A stretch of 64,000 nt of DNA from Novosphingobium meiothermophilum (GCF_003171715.1 NZ_QGHL01000004.1:1-64000), one strand, 5' to 3'; counted from the stretch's first letter, positions 32,308 to 42,571 are shown. Translations and numbers: made by a program. Notes: generated by a model not told the origin, from the sequence alone.

Positions 32308-35300
32308 ATGCATTTCAAGCGCTTGAAACTCACCGGTTTCAAGAGCTTCGTCGAGCCTGCCGAACTGCGCATCGAACCGGGGCTGACCGGAGTTGTCGGT
32401 CCCAATGGCTGCGGAAAGTCGAACCTGCTCGAAGCGATCCGCTGGGTCATGGGCGAAAGCTCGGCCAAATCGCTGCGCGGCGGCGGCATGGAAGACGTGA
32501 TCTTCGCAGGCACCGCCACCCGCCCCGCGCGGGCCTTTGCCGAAGTCATGCTCACGGCCGAGACCGATCCGGCCGGTCCCTTCGGGGGCGAACTGGAAGT
32601 GGTGCGGCGCATCGAACGCGGTGCAGGCAGCGCCTATCGCGTCAATGGCCGCGACGTGCGGGCCAAGGACGTGGCGCTGGTCTTTGCCGATGCCGCAACC
32701 GGTGCGCACAGCCCGGCACTGGTCAGTCAGGGCCGCATTGCCGCTGTCATCGCCGCCAAGCCCACCGAACGGCGCATGATGCTGGAAGAAGCGGCAGGCA
32801 TTGCCGGGCTGCATGTGCGGCGGCGCGATGCCGAACAGAAGCTGCGCGCAACCGAAGCCAATCTCGCCCGGCTTGAAGACATGCTTTCCGGCCTTGAAAG
32901 CCAGATCGCCAGCCTGCGTCGTCAGGCCCGCGCGGCTGAGCGCTACAAGGCGGTCAGCGAAAAGATCCGCCTTGCCGAGGCACGGCTCGTCTTTGCCCGC
33001 TGGCGCGATGCTGCTGTCGCCGCCGATGCCGCGCGCAAGCAGGCCAGCGCCGCAGAGGATGCGGTCAAGGCCGCTGCCTTGCTGGCAAACGAAGCGCAGT
33101 CCGCGCAGCACAAGGCCGCAGCCGCCCTTGCCGAGGCGCGCGACGAACTGTTCGATCGCCGTCAGGATGCTGCCGCGCACGGCCAGCGCATGGCCTCGCT
33201 CAGCGCGCAGCTCGAAGCGGCAGAACAGCGTGTGGCCGACATCGAGCGCCAGCTTGCCCGGATCGAACAGGACCGCGCCAGCGCCGACCGGCTGACCGAG
33301 GATGCCGCCGCCGCCATGGCCCGGCTCGAACAGGATCTTGCCGCTGCCGAAGCCGCTCTGGCAACGCAGACCGCACGTCGTCCGATCCTGTCTGCCGCTG
33401 CCGAGGATGCCGATCGTGCGGCCCGCGCCGCAGAACTTGCCCTTGCCCAGCGCGTGGCCGAACAGGCCGGGATCGAGGCCGAATGGCGCGTGGCCGAAGC
33501 CGCCGTCGCCGCTGCCCGGCAGCGCCTGCTTCGCCTCGACGCCGAGGCCGAGCGGCTATCCCGGCAGGCAAGTGCCCTTTCCGGCGAAGCTGATCCGGCT
33601 GCCCGCATCGCCGAAGCCGAAGCCCAGCGCGCCGATGCCGCCGCCGCCACCGCCGCCGCCACCGCACAGCGCGCCGAACTTGCCCGGCAACGCGAAGCGC
33701 TTTCTGCCGAGCGTGACCGTGCAGGCAATGCACTGGCCGAAGCCCGCGCCGAACTTTCCGGCGTGGAGCGCGAAGCCGAAGCGCTCGCGCGTGACAAGGC
33801 CGCCCGCGACAAGGCCCGCGCGGCCAAGGGCCTCAGCCAGACCGCTATTGCCCAGTGCCGCGCCAATCCGGGATTTGAGCGCGCGCTTGCCGCCGTTCTG
33901 GGCCGCGATGCCGCGGCTGCGACCGGGCCCGCCCCCGCCGATACCGAAGGCCGCTTCTGGACCGGCGCACCCGCTCCGGCGCCGCTGGCCGATTCGCTTG
34001 CGCACCATATCCCCCAATGCCCGCCTGAACTGGCCGCCCGCCTTGCGCTGGTGCGCGTCGCGCCTGCCGATGAAGGACAGGCGCTCAACCCCGGCGAGTG
34101 GCTGGTGACGCAAGCGGGAAGGCTGCGGCGCTGGGACGGCTTCGTGGCACGGGGCGAAGGTGCGGCCGAAGCCGCCGCCCTCGAATCGGATAACCGGCTG
34201 GCCGAACTCCAGGCTCTGCTGCCAGATCGGCAGGCGGCCGTGCATGGCGCGCAGGCTGCACTCGAAACTGTCTCCCGAAGCCTTGCCACGGTTTCCGCCG
34301 CGCTTGGCGAACAGGAAAGGACGCTGTCCAGCGCCGCCGATGCCGAACGCTCTGCCCTGCGCGCGCTCGATGCGGCAGAGGCCGCGCGCGCAAGGCTGGA
34401 ACAGAAGCGGCAGGAAATTGCCTTGGCCGAGGCCGATCTTGCCGAGCAGCGCCACAACGCCGAAAGCGAACTTCAGGCGGCGGAGGATGCCCGCGCCACC
34501 CTGCCCGATCCCAACGGTGGGCGCGCTGCACTGGACGCTGCGCGCGCACGCAACGATGCTGCCCGCACTGCGCTGCAGGCCGCAGTCGCCGCCGTGGCTT
34601 CGCTTGAGCAGCAGATCTCGGCCGAAAAGGAGCGTGTCGCGAGCCTGAAAGGCGACATTCGCGCATGGCAGGCCCGCGCGGGCGATGCCGCCAAGCGTCT
34701 TGCCGAAATGACCGGACGACGCGAAGAACTGGAGGCAGAACGCGCAATCTGCGCGGAGAAGCCAAAGGGCCTGATCGCCGAGATCGAGCAGGGAGAGAGC
34801 ATTCGCGCCCGCCTTGCCAGCGATCTGGCCGCTGCCGAGGCCGCGCTGGCGCGCGCCGAAAGCACTGCAAAACAGGCAGATAGCGCACTTTCTTCAGCCA
34901 ACGAGGCGCTGGCCACCGCGCGCGAGACACGTGCCGGCGCCGTCGCCCGCGCCGAGAACGAGGACGCCCGGCGACAGGAAATGGCGGGAATATCGGGCGA
35001 GCGCTTCCAGTGCCCGCCACCGCTCCTGCCCGAACGCTTCGATTTTGCCAGTGCCGAGATTGGCACCGCTGGCGCGGAATCAGCCGCTATGGACCGCCTT
35101 GCGGCAGAGCGCGAACGGATTGGCCCGGTCAATCTGGTGGCCGCAGACGAACTCGCCGAAGCCGAGGAACGGCACGGCACCAGCATTGCCGAACAGGCCG
35201 AACTTACCGAAGCGGTGCACCGGCTCCGAGGCTCCATCGGCAATCTCAACCGCGAAGGGCGCGAGCGTCTGCGCGCGGCCTTCGAGGCAGTGGACGGTCA

Positions 35301-35748
35301 CTTCCGCCGCCTCTTTGCGCGGCTGTTCGGCGGCGGTGAAGCCCACCTGGCGCTGGTGGACAGCGACGATCCGCTTGAAGCGGGCCTAGAAATCTTCGCA
35401 CAACCGCCGGGCAAGCGCCTGCAATCGCTCACACTTCTTTCAGGCGGAGAGCAGGCGTTGACCGCGGTGGCGCTGATCTTCGCGCTTTTCCTCACCAACC
35501 CTGCGCCGATCTGCGTGCTGGACGAGGTGGATGCGCCGCTTGATGATGCCAACATCGAACGCTTCTGCGATCTGCTCGACGCCATGGTCGCGGAGACGAG
35601 CACGCGCTATCTCATCGTCACGCACAATGCCGTGACGATGAGCCGGATGCACCGTTTGTTCGGTGTCACCATGGTTGAACGCGGTGTCTCCCGGCTGGTC
35701 AGCGTGGACCTTGGCGGGGCGGTGGAACTGCTTGAAGCCGCAGGCTGA
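32308..35748 (+). CDS. smc: Chromosome segregation ATPase SMC
   Basis: An 1146-residue SMC protein of the condensin complex. Walker A GPNGCGKS at 31-38, long Ala/Glu/Arg-rich coiled coils at about 160-500 and 650-930, a hinge between about 520 and 620 (NPGFERALAAVLGRDAAAA at its beginning), signature LSGGEQ at 1044-1049 and Walker B VLDE with Asp1072-Glu1073. The coils are unusually rich in Ala, as in other high-GC alphaproteobacteria. No scpA or scpB is nearby. The preceding lipoprotein gene is 33 bases upstream. Confidence 0.97.
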   Translation: MHFKRLKLTGFKSFVEPAELRIEPGLTGVVGPNGCGKSNLLEAIRWVMGESSAKSLRGGGMEDVIFAGTATRPARAFAEVMLTAETDPAGPFGGELEVVRRIERGAGSAYRVNGRDVRAKDVALVFADAATGAHSPALVSQGRIAAVIAAKPTERRMMLEEAAGIAGLHVRRRDAEQKLRATEANLARLEDMLSGLESQIASLRRQARAAERYKAVSEKIRLAEARLVFARWRDAAVAADAARKQASAAEDAVKAAALLANEAQSAQHKAAAALAEARDELFDRRQDAAAHGQRMASLSAQLEAAEQRVADIERQLARIEQDRASADRLTEDAAAAMARLEQDLAAAEAALATQTARRPILSAAAEDADRAARAAELALAQRVAEQAGIEAEWRVAEAAVAAARQRLLRLDAEAERLSRQASALSGEADPAARIAEAEAQRADAAAATAAATAQRAELARQREALSAERDRAGNALAEARAELSGVEREAEALARDKAARDKARAAKGLSQTAIAQCRANPGFERALAAVLGRDAAAATGPAPADTEGRFWTGAPAPAPLADSLAHHIPQCPPELAARLALVRVAPADEGQALNPGEWLVTQAGRLRRWDGFVARGEGAAEAAALESDNRLAELQALLPDRQAAVHGAQAALETVSRSLATVSAALGEQERTLSSAADAERSALRALDAAEAARARLEQKRQEIALAEADLAEQRHNAESELQAAEDARATLPDPNGGRAALDAARARNDAARTALQAAVAAVASLEQQISAEKERVASLKGDIRAWQARAGDAAKRLAEMTGRREELEAERAICAEKPKGLIAEIEQGESIRARLASDLAAAEAALARAESTAKQADSALSSANEALATARETRAGAVARAENEDARRQEMAGISGERFQCPPPLLPERFDFASAEIGTAGAESAAMDRLAAERERIGPVNLVAADELAEAEERHGTSIAEQAELTEAVHRLRGSIGNLNREGRERLRAAFEAVDGHFRRLFARLFGGGEAHLALVDSDDPLEAGLEIFAQPPGKRLQSLTLLSGGEQALTAVALIFALFLTNPAPICVLDEVDAPLDDANIERFCDLLDAMVAETSTRYLIVTHNAVTMSRMHRLFGVTMVERGVSRLVSVDLGGAVELLEAAG

Positions 35749-35765
35749 CGAGAAGGCAAACGCCC

Positions 35766-36614
35766 ATGGTCGCCCCTGCCCCGCTAACGCCGCAGCAGCT
35801 TTCCGCCTATCTTGCCCGCATCGGCTTTTCCGCCACCCCGCGACTCGATTCGGAAACCTTGCACGCGCTGGTGCAGGCGCATGTGCAGTCCATCCCTTTC
35901 GAGAACATCGACGTGCAATTGGGCCGCACGCTGACCACCGATCAGGATGCCGCCTTTGCCAAGCTGGTCGAAGCGCGCCGTGGCGGCTGGTGCTACGAAC
36001 ACAACGGACTGCTGGCAGCGGCACTTATGGCCATTGGCTTCGAGGTCATGCGCGTGAGCGGGGCGGTGATGCGGCAGGTTCGCGGCGAAGCAGCCATGGG
36101 CACGCATCTGTGCCTGCTGGTCGCGTGCGATGGCACGTGGCTGGTTGATGTCGGCTTCGGAAGCTGGATTGCCTCGCCCGTGCCCCTCAGGCAAGGCTGC
36201 TGGATGCAGGCACCCTTGCCGGTCGCGCTCTCGCGCACGGATGACGACCTGTGGCGGCTGACTGTGACCCCCGGCGAGACTATGATGAGTTATGACTTCG
36301 CCGCAGAACCGGCGAACGAAGGCCAGCTTTCGGCGCTATGCCGTTGGCAATGCACCGATCCTTCCTCGGTCTTCGTGCAGAATCTCAGCATCCAGCGCCG
36401 CCATGCCGATACCTTGCTGATGCTGCGCGGCAAGGTCCTGAGCAGGATCACCCCCGGGGGAGAAACCCGGCATGAACTGGCTGATGCCAATGACCTGATC
36501 GCTTGCCTCAGGCGCGACTTCGGCCTTGATCTTCCGGAGGCGGCAGGGCTGTGGCCTGCCATCTGCGCACGGCACGAAGCGCTCTTCGGCGGTCAGGCAG
36601 CGCCCACCACATAG
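35766..36614 (+). CDS. nat: Arylamine N-acetyltransferase
   Basis: A 282-residue enzyme that moves acetyl from acetyl-CoA to arylamines or hydrazines. The Cys-His-Asp triad is visible as Cys76 (RRGGWCYEHN), His114 (GTHLCLLV) and Asp128 (WLVDVGFGS), with normal spacing. PFENIDVQLG near 44 is also typical. It is 17 bases after smc and its 3' end overlaps the convergent ubiA by 22 bases. Confidence 0.93.
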   Translation: MVAPAPLTPQQLSAYLARIGFSATPRLDSETLHALVQAHVQSIPFENIDVQLGRTLTTDQDAAFAKLVEARRGGWCYEHNGLLAAALMAIGFEVMRVSGAVMRQVRGEAAMGTHLCLLVACDGTWLVDVGFGSWIASPVPLRQGCWMQAPLPVALSRTDDDLWRLTVTPGETMMSYDFAAEPANEGQLSALCRWQCTDPSSVFVQNLSIQRRHADTLLMLRGKVLSRITPGGETRHELADANDLIACLRRDFGLDLPEAAGLWPAICARHEALFGGQAAPTT

Positions 36615-37507
36615 CAGGCTGCTGCCATCAGAAGCCCGGCAAAACGGTTCGACCGGAACTTTGCCAGAGCATCGCCCCCGTCCTCGCGCAGCGTGACAAC
36701 CTGCCAGCCCAGATGCAGCGCCACCGGCAGCAGCGCCGCCATGGCCACGGGATCGGGCCGCACCAGCCATACCGCACCACTCCACCCCGTCAGCGCCAGC
36801 GCATAGAGCGCACCCACACCCGCGCGCACATGCCTTCCGAACGACAGCGCGGATGACCCGATGCCCACCAGAGCGTCGTCCTCGCGGTCCTGAAGGGCGT
36901 AGATCGTGTCATAGGCCATGCACCATGCCCAGCAGCCGGCATAGAGCGCGACGAGCGGAGCAAGCCGCTCAAGGCCGGCAGCCTCGACCCATCCCACCGG
37001 CGCGCCCCATGTAAAGACAAGGCCCAGCCACGCCTGCGGCCAACCGGTGATGCGCTTCATGAAGGGATAGATGGCCACCAGCGCAAGGCTGCCCAGCGCA
37101 ACAAGCTGCGCTTCCCGCCGCAGTTGCAGCAGGACCAGAAGTCCCACCGCGCACAGCGCAAGCAGCCATCCCCACGCCGCGCGCTTGCTCACCGCACCGC
37201 TGGCGATTGGCCGGGCGGCCGTGCGGGCAACTCTGGCATCAAGATCGGCATCGACGATATCGTTATAGACGCAGCCCGCTCCGCGCATGGCGATGGCGCC
37301 CAGCAGCATCCATGCCAGCACGCTCAAGCGAGTGGTTCCTCCGCCAAGAAAGAGGCCCCAGGCGCAGGGCCAGAACAGCAGCCACCAGCCAATCGGCCGG
37401 TCAAACCGCGCCAGCAGCGCGAAATTGCGCCATGGCTGGGGCAGACGGGCAACAAGGCCCCTGTGCTCGCTGTCGGGAACGATGGCACCGGTTGCGGTCT
37501 CGATCAT
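36593..37507 (-). CDS. ubiA: 4-hydroxybenzoate polyprenyltransferase UbiA
   Basis: A 304-residue integral membrane prenyltransferase of ubiquinone synthesis. First motif RFDRPIGWWLLFWPC, first Asp-rich motif NDIVDADLDARVART, and the second Asp motif region YDTIYALQDREDDALVGI. About nine hydrophobic helices. The start at 37507 (MIETATGAI) is preferred over 37534. Divergent from rsmE with a 47-base spacer. Confidence 0.95.
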   Translation of the reverse strand: MIETATGAIVPDSEHRGLVARLPQPWRNFALLARFDRPIGWWLLFWPCAWGLFLGGGTTRLSVLAWMLLGAIAMRGAGCVYNDIVDADLDARVARTAARPIASGAVSKRAAWGWLLALCAVGLLVLLQLRREAQLVALGSLALVAIYPFMKRITGWPQAWLGLVFTWGAPVGWVEAAGLERLAPLVALYAGCWAWCMAYDTIYALQDREDDALVGIGSSALSFGRHVRAGVGALYALALTGWSGAVWLVRPDPVAMAALLPVALHLGWQVVTLREDGGDALAKFRSNRFAGLLMAAACYVVGAA

Positions 37508-37554
37508 GCCGGCCAGCCTTACCGCACCGGGCAATTTGCGCTAGGGGCGAAATC

Positions 37555-38322
37555 ATGTCTGCCCCGCACATGCCAGCCGTTCCTGCATGGCCGCCCAAAT
37601 CGGCGCCGCGCCTCTTCGTCGATACGCCGCTGACGGAAGGGCTGATGCTCGGCATCACGGGGGGACAGGCGCATTATCTGGCAAAGGTCATGCGGATCAG
37701 CCCCGGCGATGCGGTGATCCTGTGCGATGACCAGACCGGCGAATGGCTTTCGCAAGTTACCGAAACCGGCAAGCGCGATGTTCTGCTGGCAGTGGAACAC
37801 CTGCTGCGCCCGCGCGAGGCGGTGCCCGATTTCCAGCTGTGCGCTGCACTTATCAAGAAGCCGAACTTCGATCTGGTTCTGGAGAAAGCAACCGAACTGG
37901 GCGTGGCCGGGATTGTCCCGGTTATCACCCGGCGCTGCGTGGCCGACAAGCTGAACCCCGAACGGGCCCGCACGATCGTGGTGGAAGCGGCAGAGCAATG
38001 CGCGCGCACTGCCCTGCCCGCCATTGACGAGGCAGTGAAGCTCGACGCCTTGCTGAAGGGCTGGCCGCAAGGCCGCATCCTGTTTTTTGCCGATGAGAAC
38101 GGCGGCATGCCCGCGGCCGAAGCCTTCGCCGCAAATCGCGGACCGGCTGCGCTGCTGGTCGGACCGGAAGGCGGATTTGACGAGGCGGAGCGCGCCGCCA
38201 TCCGCGCGCACGGTGCGGCGGTTCCGATCGGCCTCGGCCCGCGCATCCTGCGCGCCGAAACGGCCGCGATTGCCGCAATGGCGCTGTGGATGGGGCTGAA
38301 CGGCGACTGGCCGGGCGGCTGA
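37555..38322 (+). CDS. rsmE: 16S rRNA (uracil(1498)-N3)-methyltransferase RsmE
   Basis: A 255-residue SPOUT methyltransferase that methylates U1498 of 16S rRNA. N-terminal PUA-like domain (HYLAKVMRISPGDAVILCD), then KKPNFDLVLEKATELGV, and the SAM-binding knot LLVGPEGGFDEAE and GLGPRILRAETAAIAAM near the C-terminus. The ATG at 37555 follows GGGGCGA; the frame is open far upstream through ubiA antisense, which is not coding. gshA follows 107 bases later. Confidence 0.95.
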   Translation: MSAPHMPAVPAWPPKSAPRLFVDTPLTEGLMLGITGGQAHYLAKVMRISPGDAVILCDDQTGEWLSQVTETGKRDVLLAVEHLLRPREAVPDFQLCAALIKKPNFDLVLEKATELGVAGIVPVITRRCVADKLNPERARTIVVEAAEQCARTALPAIDEAVKLDALLKGWPQGRILFFADENGGMPAAEAFAANRGPAALLVGPEGGFDEAERAAIRAHGAAVPIGLGPRILRAETAAIAAMALWMGLNGDWPGG

Positions 38323-38429
38323 TCGCCGGGTGCCGTTGCGGCGGTGCGCGACATTTCTTGCTGGCGTGCAATATCATGTGCCAAGAATTGCACTGGCATA
38401 AACCTGTCTGACGGATTAACTGCGCGGGC

Positions 38430-39818
38430 ATGAGCACGCGGCAAGTTTCAGATCGCAACGATCCCGTCATCGAAAGCCGCGACATGCTTGTCGCGCCCAT
38501 GCAGAAGGGCGAAAAGCCTCAGGCGCGCTGGCGCATCGGGACCGAGCACGAGAAGTTCGTCTATCGCAAGGATGATCGGCGCGCGCCGTCCTATGCCGAG
38601 CCCGGCGGAATCCGTGATCTGCTGCTGGCACTTGGCGATTATGGCTGGTCCCCGATCATGGAGGGCGACAATGTGATCGCCATGTCCGGTCCGGATGGCA
38701 CGGTGAGCCTTGAACCGGCGGGCCAGCTTGAACTTTCCGGCGCGCCGCTGGAAAACCTGCACCAGACCTGCGCCGAAACCGGGCGCCATCTTGCCCAGGT
38801 CAAGACCATCGGCGACCGGCTCGGCCTTGCTTATCTCGGCCTTGGCCTCTGGCCCGACAAGACCCGCGAAGAACTGCCGATCATGCCCAAGGGCCGCTAT
38901 GACATCATGCTGCGGCACATGCCGCGCGTGGGTTCGATGGGCCTCGACATGATGTTGCGCACCTGCACGATCCAGACCAACCTCGATTATTCGAGCGAGG
39001 CCGACATGGTGCAGAAGTTCCGCGTCAGCCTTGCCTTGCAACCGCTGGCAACGGCGCTGTTCGCCAATTCGCCCTTCCTTGAAGGCAAGCCCAACGGTTT
39101 TCTGTCCTATCGCAGCCATATCTGGACCGATACCGATCCGGCGCGCACCGGAATGCTCTCGTTCGTGTTCGAGGATGGCTTCGGCTACGAACGCTATGTC
39201 GACTACATGCTCGACGTGCCGATGTATTTCGTGTTTCGCGACGGCAAGTATATCGACGCGGCCGGGCTTTCGTTCCGCGATTTCCTTGATGGCAAACTGT
39301 CCGTCCTGCCCGGCGAGAAACCGACACTGGCCGACTGGAACGACCATCTTTCCACCGCCTTTCCCGAAGTGCGGCTCAAATCCTTCCTTGAGATGCGCGG
39401 CGCGGATGGCGGACCGTGGAGCCGGATCTGCGCGCTGCCCGCGCTGTGGGTGGGCCTGCTGTACGATCAGGGCGCGCTTGATGCCGCGTGGGATCTGGTC
39501 AAAGGCTGGGACATGGAAGGGCGCGAACGCCTGCGCGCCGAAGTGCCGAAGCTGGGCCTTGATGCCCCGCTGCCCGATTCGTTCAGCGGGGGCGGCGGAA
39601 CGCTGCGCGATATTGCAGGCAAAGTGCTGGAGATTGCGCGCAGCGGCCTTTCGGCGCGCGCCCGGCTCAACGATGCGGGCGACAATGAAACCGGCTATCT
39701 CCAGCCGCTCGATGAAATCGTGGCAACCGGCAAGGTTCCGGCGCAGCGCCTGCTCGATCTCTACAACGGCCCATGGGGTGGCGATCTTTCGCAGGTTTAC
39801 GGCGAAAAGAGCTTCTGA
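38430..39818 (+). CDS. gshA: Glutamate-cysteine ligase (plant/alphaproteobacterial type)
   Basis: A 462-residue enzyme of the first step of glutathione synthesis. Family blocks: RIGTEHEKFVYRKDD near 36, MEGDNVIAMSG, SLEPAGQLELSGAPLENLHQT and MPKGRYDIMLRHMP, then ADMVQKFRVSLALQPLATALF. Length matches the redox-regulated plant-type GCL group found in alphaproteobacteria. The ribosome site before the ATG at 38430 is weak; no better ATG lies before the conserved region. The 107-base upstream region shows no clear promoter. Confidence 0.94.
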   Translation: MSTRQVSDRNDPVIESRDMLVAPMQKGEKPQARWRIGTEHEKFVYRKDDRRAPSYAEPGGIRDLLLALGDYGWSPIMEGDNVIAMSGPDGTVSLEPAGQLELSGAPLENLHQTCAETGRHLAQVKTIGDRLGLAYLGLGLWPDKTREELPIMPKGRYDIMLRHMPRVGSMGLDMMLRTCTIQTNLDYSSEADMVQKFRVSLALQPLATALFANSPFLEGKPNGFLSYRSHIWTDTDPARTGMLSFVFEDGFGYERYVDYMLDVPMYFVFRDGKYIDAAGLSFRDFLDGKLSVLPGEKPTLADWNDHLSTAFPEVRLKSFLEMRGADGGPWSRICALPALWVGLLYDQGALDAAWDLVKGWDMEGRERLRAEVPKLGLDAPLPDSFSGGGGTLRDIAGKVLEIARSGLSARARLNDAGDNETGYLQPLDEIVATGKVPAQRLLDLYNGPWGGDLSQVYGEKSF

Positions 39819-39821
39819 CCG

Positions 39822-41168
39822 CTATTCGGCAGGCTGGATCACCGGCCGCCGCGGGGTGATGGCGCGGGCCAACCGGCGCAGAACCCGCGTAATCGGGCCG
39901 TGTTCGGCCATCCACGCGTGGTATTCGCGATACTTCGCATCCTCGGCCAGCAGGTGTTTTTCCTCGGTGCGCGCGCGCCAGTAATAGATGCCGCTGACAA
40001 TGGCCAGGAGCACGGTGTTGCGGATGGCATCCACCATCGATCCGCTCGTGGTGAGGAAGGGCAGCGTGGCCAGCCACCAATAGGCATTCTTCGACAGATA
40101 GGCCGGGTGGCGGGTGAAGGCATAAGGCCCGTTGGTGAGGACGCCGCGATAGGTGAGATTGGAGAAGCGCAGGCCGAAGGCCACTGTCGCCCAGGCGTAG
40201 ATGCCGGTCAGGAATACCAGCGCACCGGCCCAGATCCACAACAGCACATCGTGCCCCTGAAGCCAGAAGGGCCATTCCGCACCGTTATGGTGGTAATCGA
40301 GCACATCGCCGCCACCCATGAGGATGAACGGCGGATAGCAGATGAGCGCGGCCACCCACGCCGAAAGGTGCGGGTTGGCGGTGCGTATCTGCGCATCGAG
40401 CGGCTTCATGGTGACGAGGTAGCCGACCATGGCAATCTGCACGTCGATCATGAACATCGTCTCGATCAGCAGGCCCGCCAGCCGCACCGGATCAGCCAGT
40501 GCGCCGCTCCAGTCAGACCCGACGACCTCGCCGAAACCGCCCGGCACGATCGAGATCATGAACGCGCAGAAGAACCCCTTGACCAGCCAGGCCAGCCAGT
40601 GCCGCTTGACCTCGGCCGGATCCCACGGTTCGCGCCCGATAAGCATGGCACCAAAATGCCATGCGCCATCGCGCGGGTTGACGAGAACACGATCAAGCCA
40701 GAGCACATAGGGAATGGCGCCAAGGAACAGGAAAGGCACCGCGCTTTCCAGCACCTCCATGGCGAACAGGTATTGCCCGCGCCAATACCAGCGCGCCAGG
40801 CAATAGACGAAAGCGATGATAGTCCAGGTTGCCCACAAGCCGGCGATCTTGGTGATCGAAATGTCGAGCACATCGCGCAAGGGGCGGGGGTGGTTCCAGT
40901 CGATCCCGGTCGACGGCCGCAGGTGGACCTTGTCGACCAGCAATGACCAGCCCACCATCGCGCTTCCCGAAAAGACCAGCGCCAGCATGGCCGCGCCGGG
41001 GCCGTCCATCACCGCGCGCGGTGCATCAAGGCCCAACCCATCAACGATCTGCGGCCAGTAGCGGCACACCAGCACCCAGAAGGTCAGCCCTGCCAGCCCG
41101 GCAAGGCCGACACCGGCAGAAACATCGGACGGCGGCGGGGCCGGACGATCGGAAGGACGCGCGCTCAT
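39822..41168 (-). CDS. Polytopic membrane protein with C-terminal isoprenylcysteine-methyltransferase-like domain
   Basis: A 448-residue protein with roughly nine to ten hydrophobic segments. The last third has the ICMT/PEMT-type signature: RGVLTNGPYAFTRHPAYLSK followed by a hydrophobic stretch and then EEKHLLAEDAKYREYHA, the usual E-E-x-x-L...Y-x-x-Y ending. The first 300 residues are not part of standard 150-200-residue ICMT proteins. The acceptor is unknown (lipid or protein). The start at 41168 was chosen as the last ATG before the first helix. It follows bamB by 43 bases on the same strand and converges with gshA. Confidence 0.75.
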   Translation of the reverse strand: MSARPSDRPAPPPSDVSAGVGLAGLAGLTFWVLVCRYWPQIVDGLGLDAPRAVMDGPGAAMLALVFSGSAMVGWSLLVDKVHLRPSTGIDWNHPRPLRDVLDISITKIAGLWATWTIIAFVYCLARWYWRGQYLFAMEVLESAVPFLFLGAIPYVLWLDRVLVNPRDGAWHFGAMLIGREPWDPAEVKRHWLAWLVKGFFCAFMISIVPGGFGEVVGSDWSGALADPVRLAGLLIETMFMIDVQIAMVGYLVTMKPLDAQIRTANPHLSAWVAALICYPPFILMGGGDVLDYHHNGAEWPFWLQGHDVLLWIWAGALVFLTGIYAWATVAFGLRFSNLTYRGVLTNGPYAFTRHPAYLSKNAYWWLATLPFLTTSGSMVDAIRNTVLLAIVSGIYYWRARTEEKHLLAEDAKYREYHAWMAEHGPITRVLRRLARAITPRRPVIQPAE

Positions 41169-41211
41169 GCACGCGAGCCATAAACCCCAAGCGTTAGGAA
41201 AGCGTTTGCGA

Positions 41212-42552
41212 TCAGCGGAAGGCGGTGACCTTGCCGCCGTCATCCAGAATGTAGAGCGTCTGGTTGGCGACGACCGGCGCAAGGCTCACCCCGGAGCCGA
41301 CCTTGGCAAAGGGGCTGACGGTGCCGTCCGTTGCCGAAGCGGTCATGATCTCGCCGCGCGAATTGGCCAGCCAGAGACGGTTTCCGGCGAGAACCGGCCC
41401 GGTCCAGAAGATCTGGTTCTTCTTTTTCTTCTCGTTCTTGTAACGCTGCAACTGGATCAGCCAGCGGACCTTGCCGTTGGACTTGGCGATGCACAGCAGC
41501 TTGGCCTCGTCGGTCAGGGTGAAGATCCAGTCGCCCGCGATGGCCGGGGTGGAAATCCCCGCAAGGTTCAGTTCCCAGATGCGCTGGCCGGTGACGAGTT
41601 CATAGGCGGCCATGCGCCCGCCCTGCCCCAGAGCATAGACGCGCCCGCGCTCGATGATCGGATCGGCGTCGATGTCCGTCAGTGTGGAAACCGAGGTGGC
41701 GATGCTGGTGCGCGCCAGCGCATCGGCCCAGAGTTCACGCCCGTTTTCATAGCGATAGGCAACCAGTTCGCCCGACGAGTAACCGGCCACGATAGTGCCC
41801 TGCCCCGCTGCCGGAGACGCAACGCCAAACACGTTGGTCTGGCCTACCGAGGCATTCTCGTTCCACAGGACCGCGCCGTCATCGGCATTGAGCGCGATGA
41901 TCTGGTTATCCTGCGTCATGACCATGACCTGTCCGAAGGCAACCGTGGGCGAACCGCGCATCGGCCCGGCAGGCTTCACCCGCCATTTTACCGCGCCCGT
42001 GGCGGCATCGATTGCGCCAACCTCGCCAACGCCGTTGGTGACATAGACCATGCCATCGTCGAAAGCAGCGCCCCCGCCGAAAGTGGACGTCGCGTTCTGC
42101 TTGTCGGCGCGGAACGAGGTTTGCCAGATACGTGCGCCGGTCTGCGCGTTGAAGGCATGAACCGTGCCGTCGGTATCCATGACATAGAGCCTGCCGCCGC
42201 CGATCACCGGCGATGCGGCAAGGCGCTGCTTGGGCGAGGAGCCGCGAATACCCGCGCTCCAGACGCGCACCGGCGCATTGCCGATGGCAACATGGCCATA
42301 GGACTTGGCGGCATTGCCGCCCCCTTGCGCGAACTCGTCATTCACGACCGGCGCGGGCAGCACCACTGCCATGGACGCGATCGAATCGTCCACCTTGGTG
42401 CCCGCCTCGATCTTGGAAAGGATCGGCTGGCGTGCGCCCACGGTCGGCGTGATCTTGCCCTTGTTCTTGCCGCAACCGCCAACCGACAGCGCAAGCGCCA
42501 GCACGAGCACGCTGGCGAGCGAAGCGCGGCGAAACGAGGAGTTGGAAGTCAT
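41212..42552 (-). CDS. bamB: Outer membrane protein assembly factor BamB (PQQ-like beta-propeller lipoprotein)
   Basis: A 446-residue lipoprotein of the BAM complex. The lipobox ends at Cys27 (LSVGGCGKNK). The rest is a repeated PQQ-type propeller: SPVIGGGRLYVMDTDGTVHA, FDDGMVYVTNGVGEVGAID, SPTVAFGQVMVMTQDN and so on, about eight blades. A lysine-rich KNEKKKKNQI loop lies near 370. It is downstream of the yfgM-like gene with 19 bases between, the usual yfgM-bamB pairing; der is not present next to it. Confidence 0.94.
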   Translation of the reverse strand: MTSNSSFRRASLASVLVLALALSVGGCGKNKGKITPTVGARQPILSKIEAGTKVDDSIASMAVVLPAPVVNDEFAQGGGNAAKSYGHVAIGNAPVRVWSAGIRGSSPKQRLAASPVIGGGRLYVMDTDGTVHAFNAQTGARIWQTSFRADKQNATSTFGGGAAFDDGMVYVTNGVGEVGAIDAATGAVKWRVKPAGPMRGSPTVAFGQVMVMTQDNQIIALNADDGAVLWNENASVGQTNVFGVASPAAGQGTIVAGYSSGELVAYRYENGRELWADALARTSIATSVSTLTDIDADPIIERGRVYALGQGGRMAAYELVTGQRIWELNLAGISTPAIAGDWIFTLTDEAKLLCIAKSNGKVRWLIQLQRYKNEKKKKNQIFWTGPVLAGNRLWLANSRGEIMTASATDGTVSPFAKVGSGVSLAPVVANQTLYILDDGGKVTAFR

Positions 42553-42571
42553 GGCTCGGATTCCCTGAATC

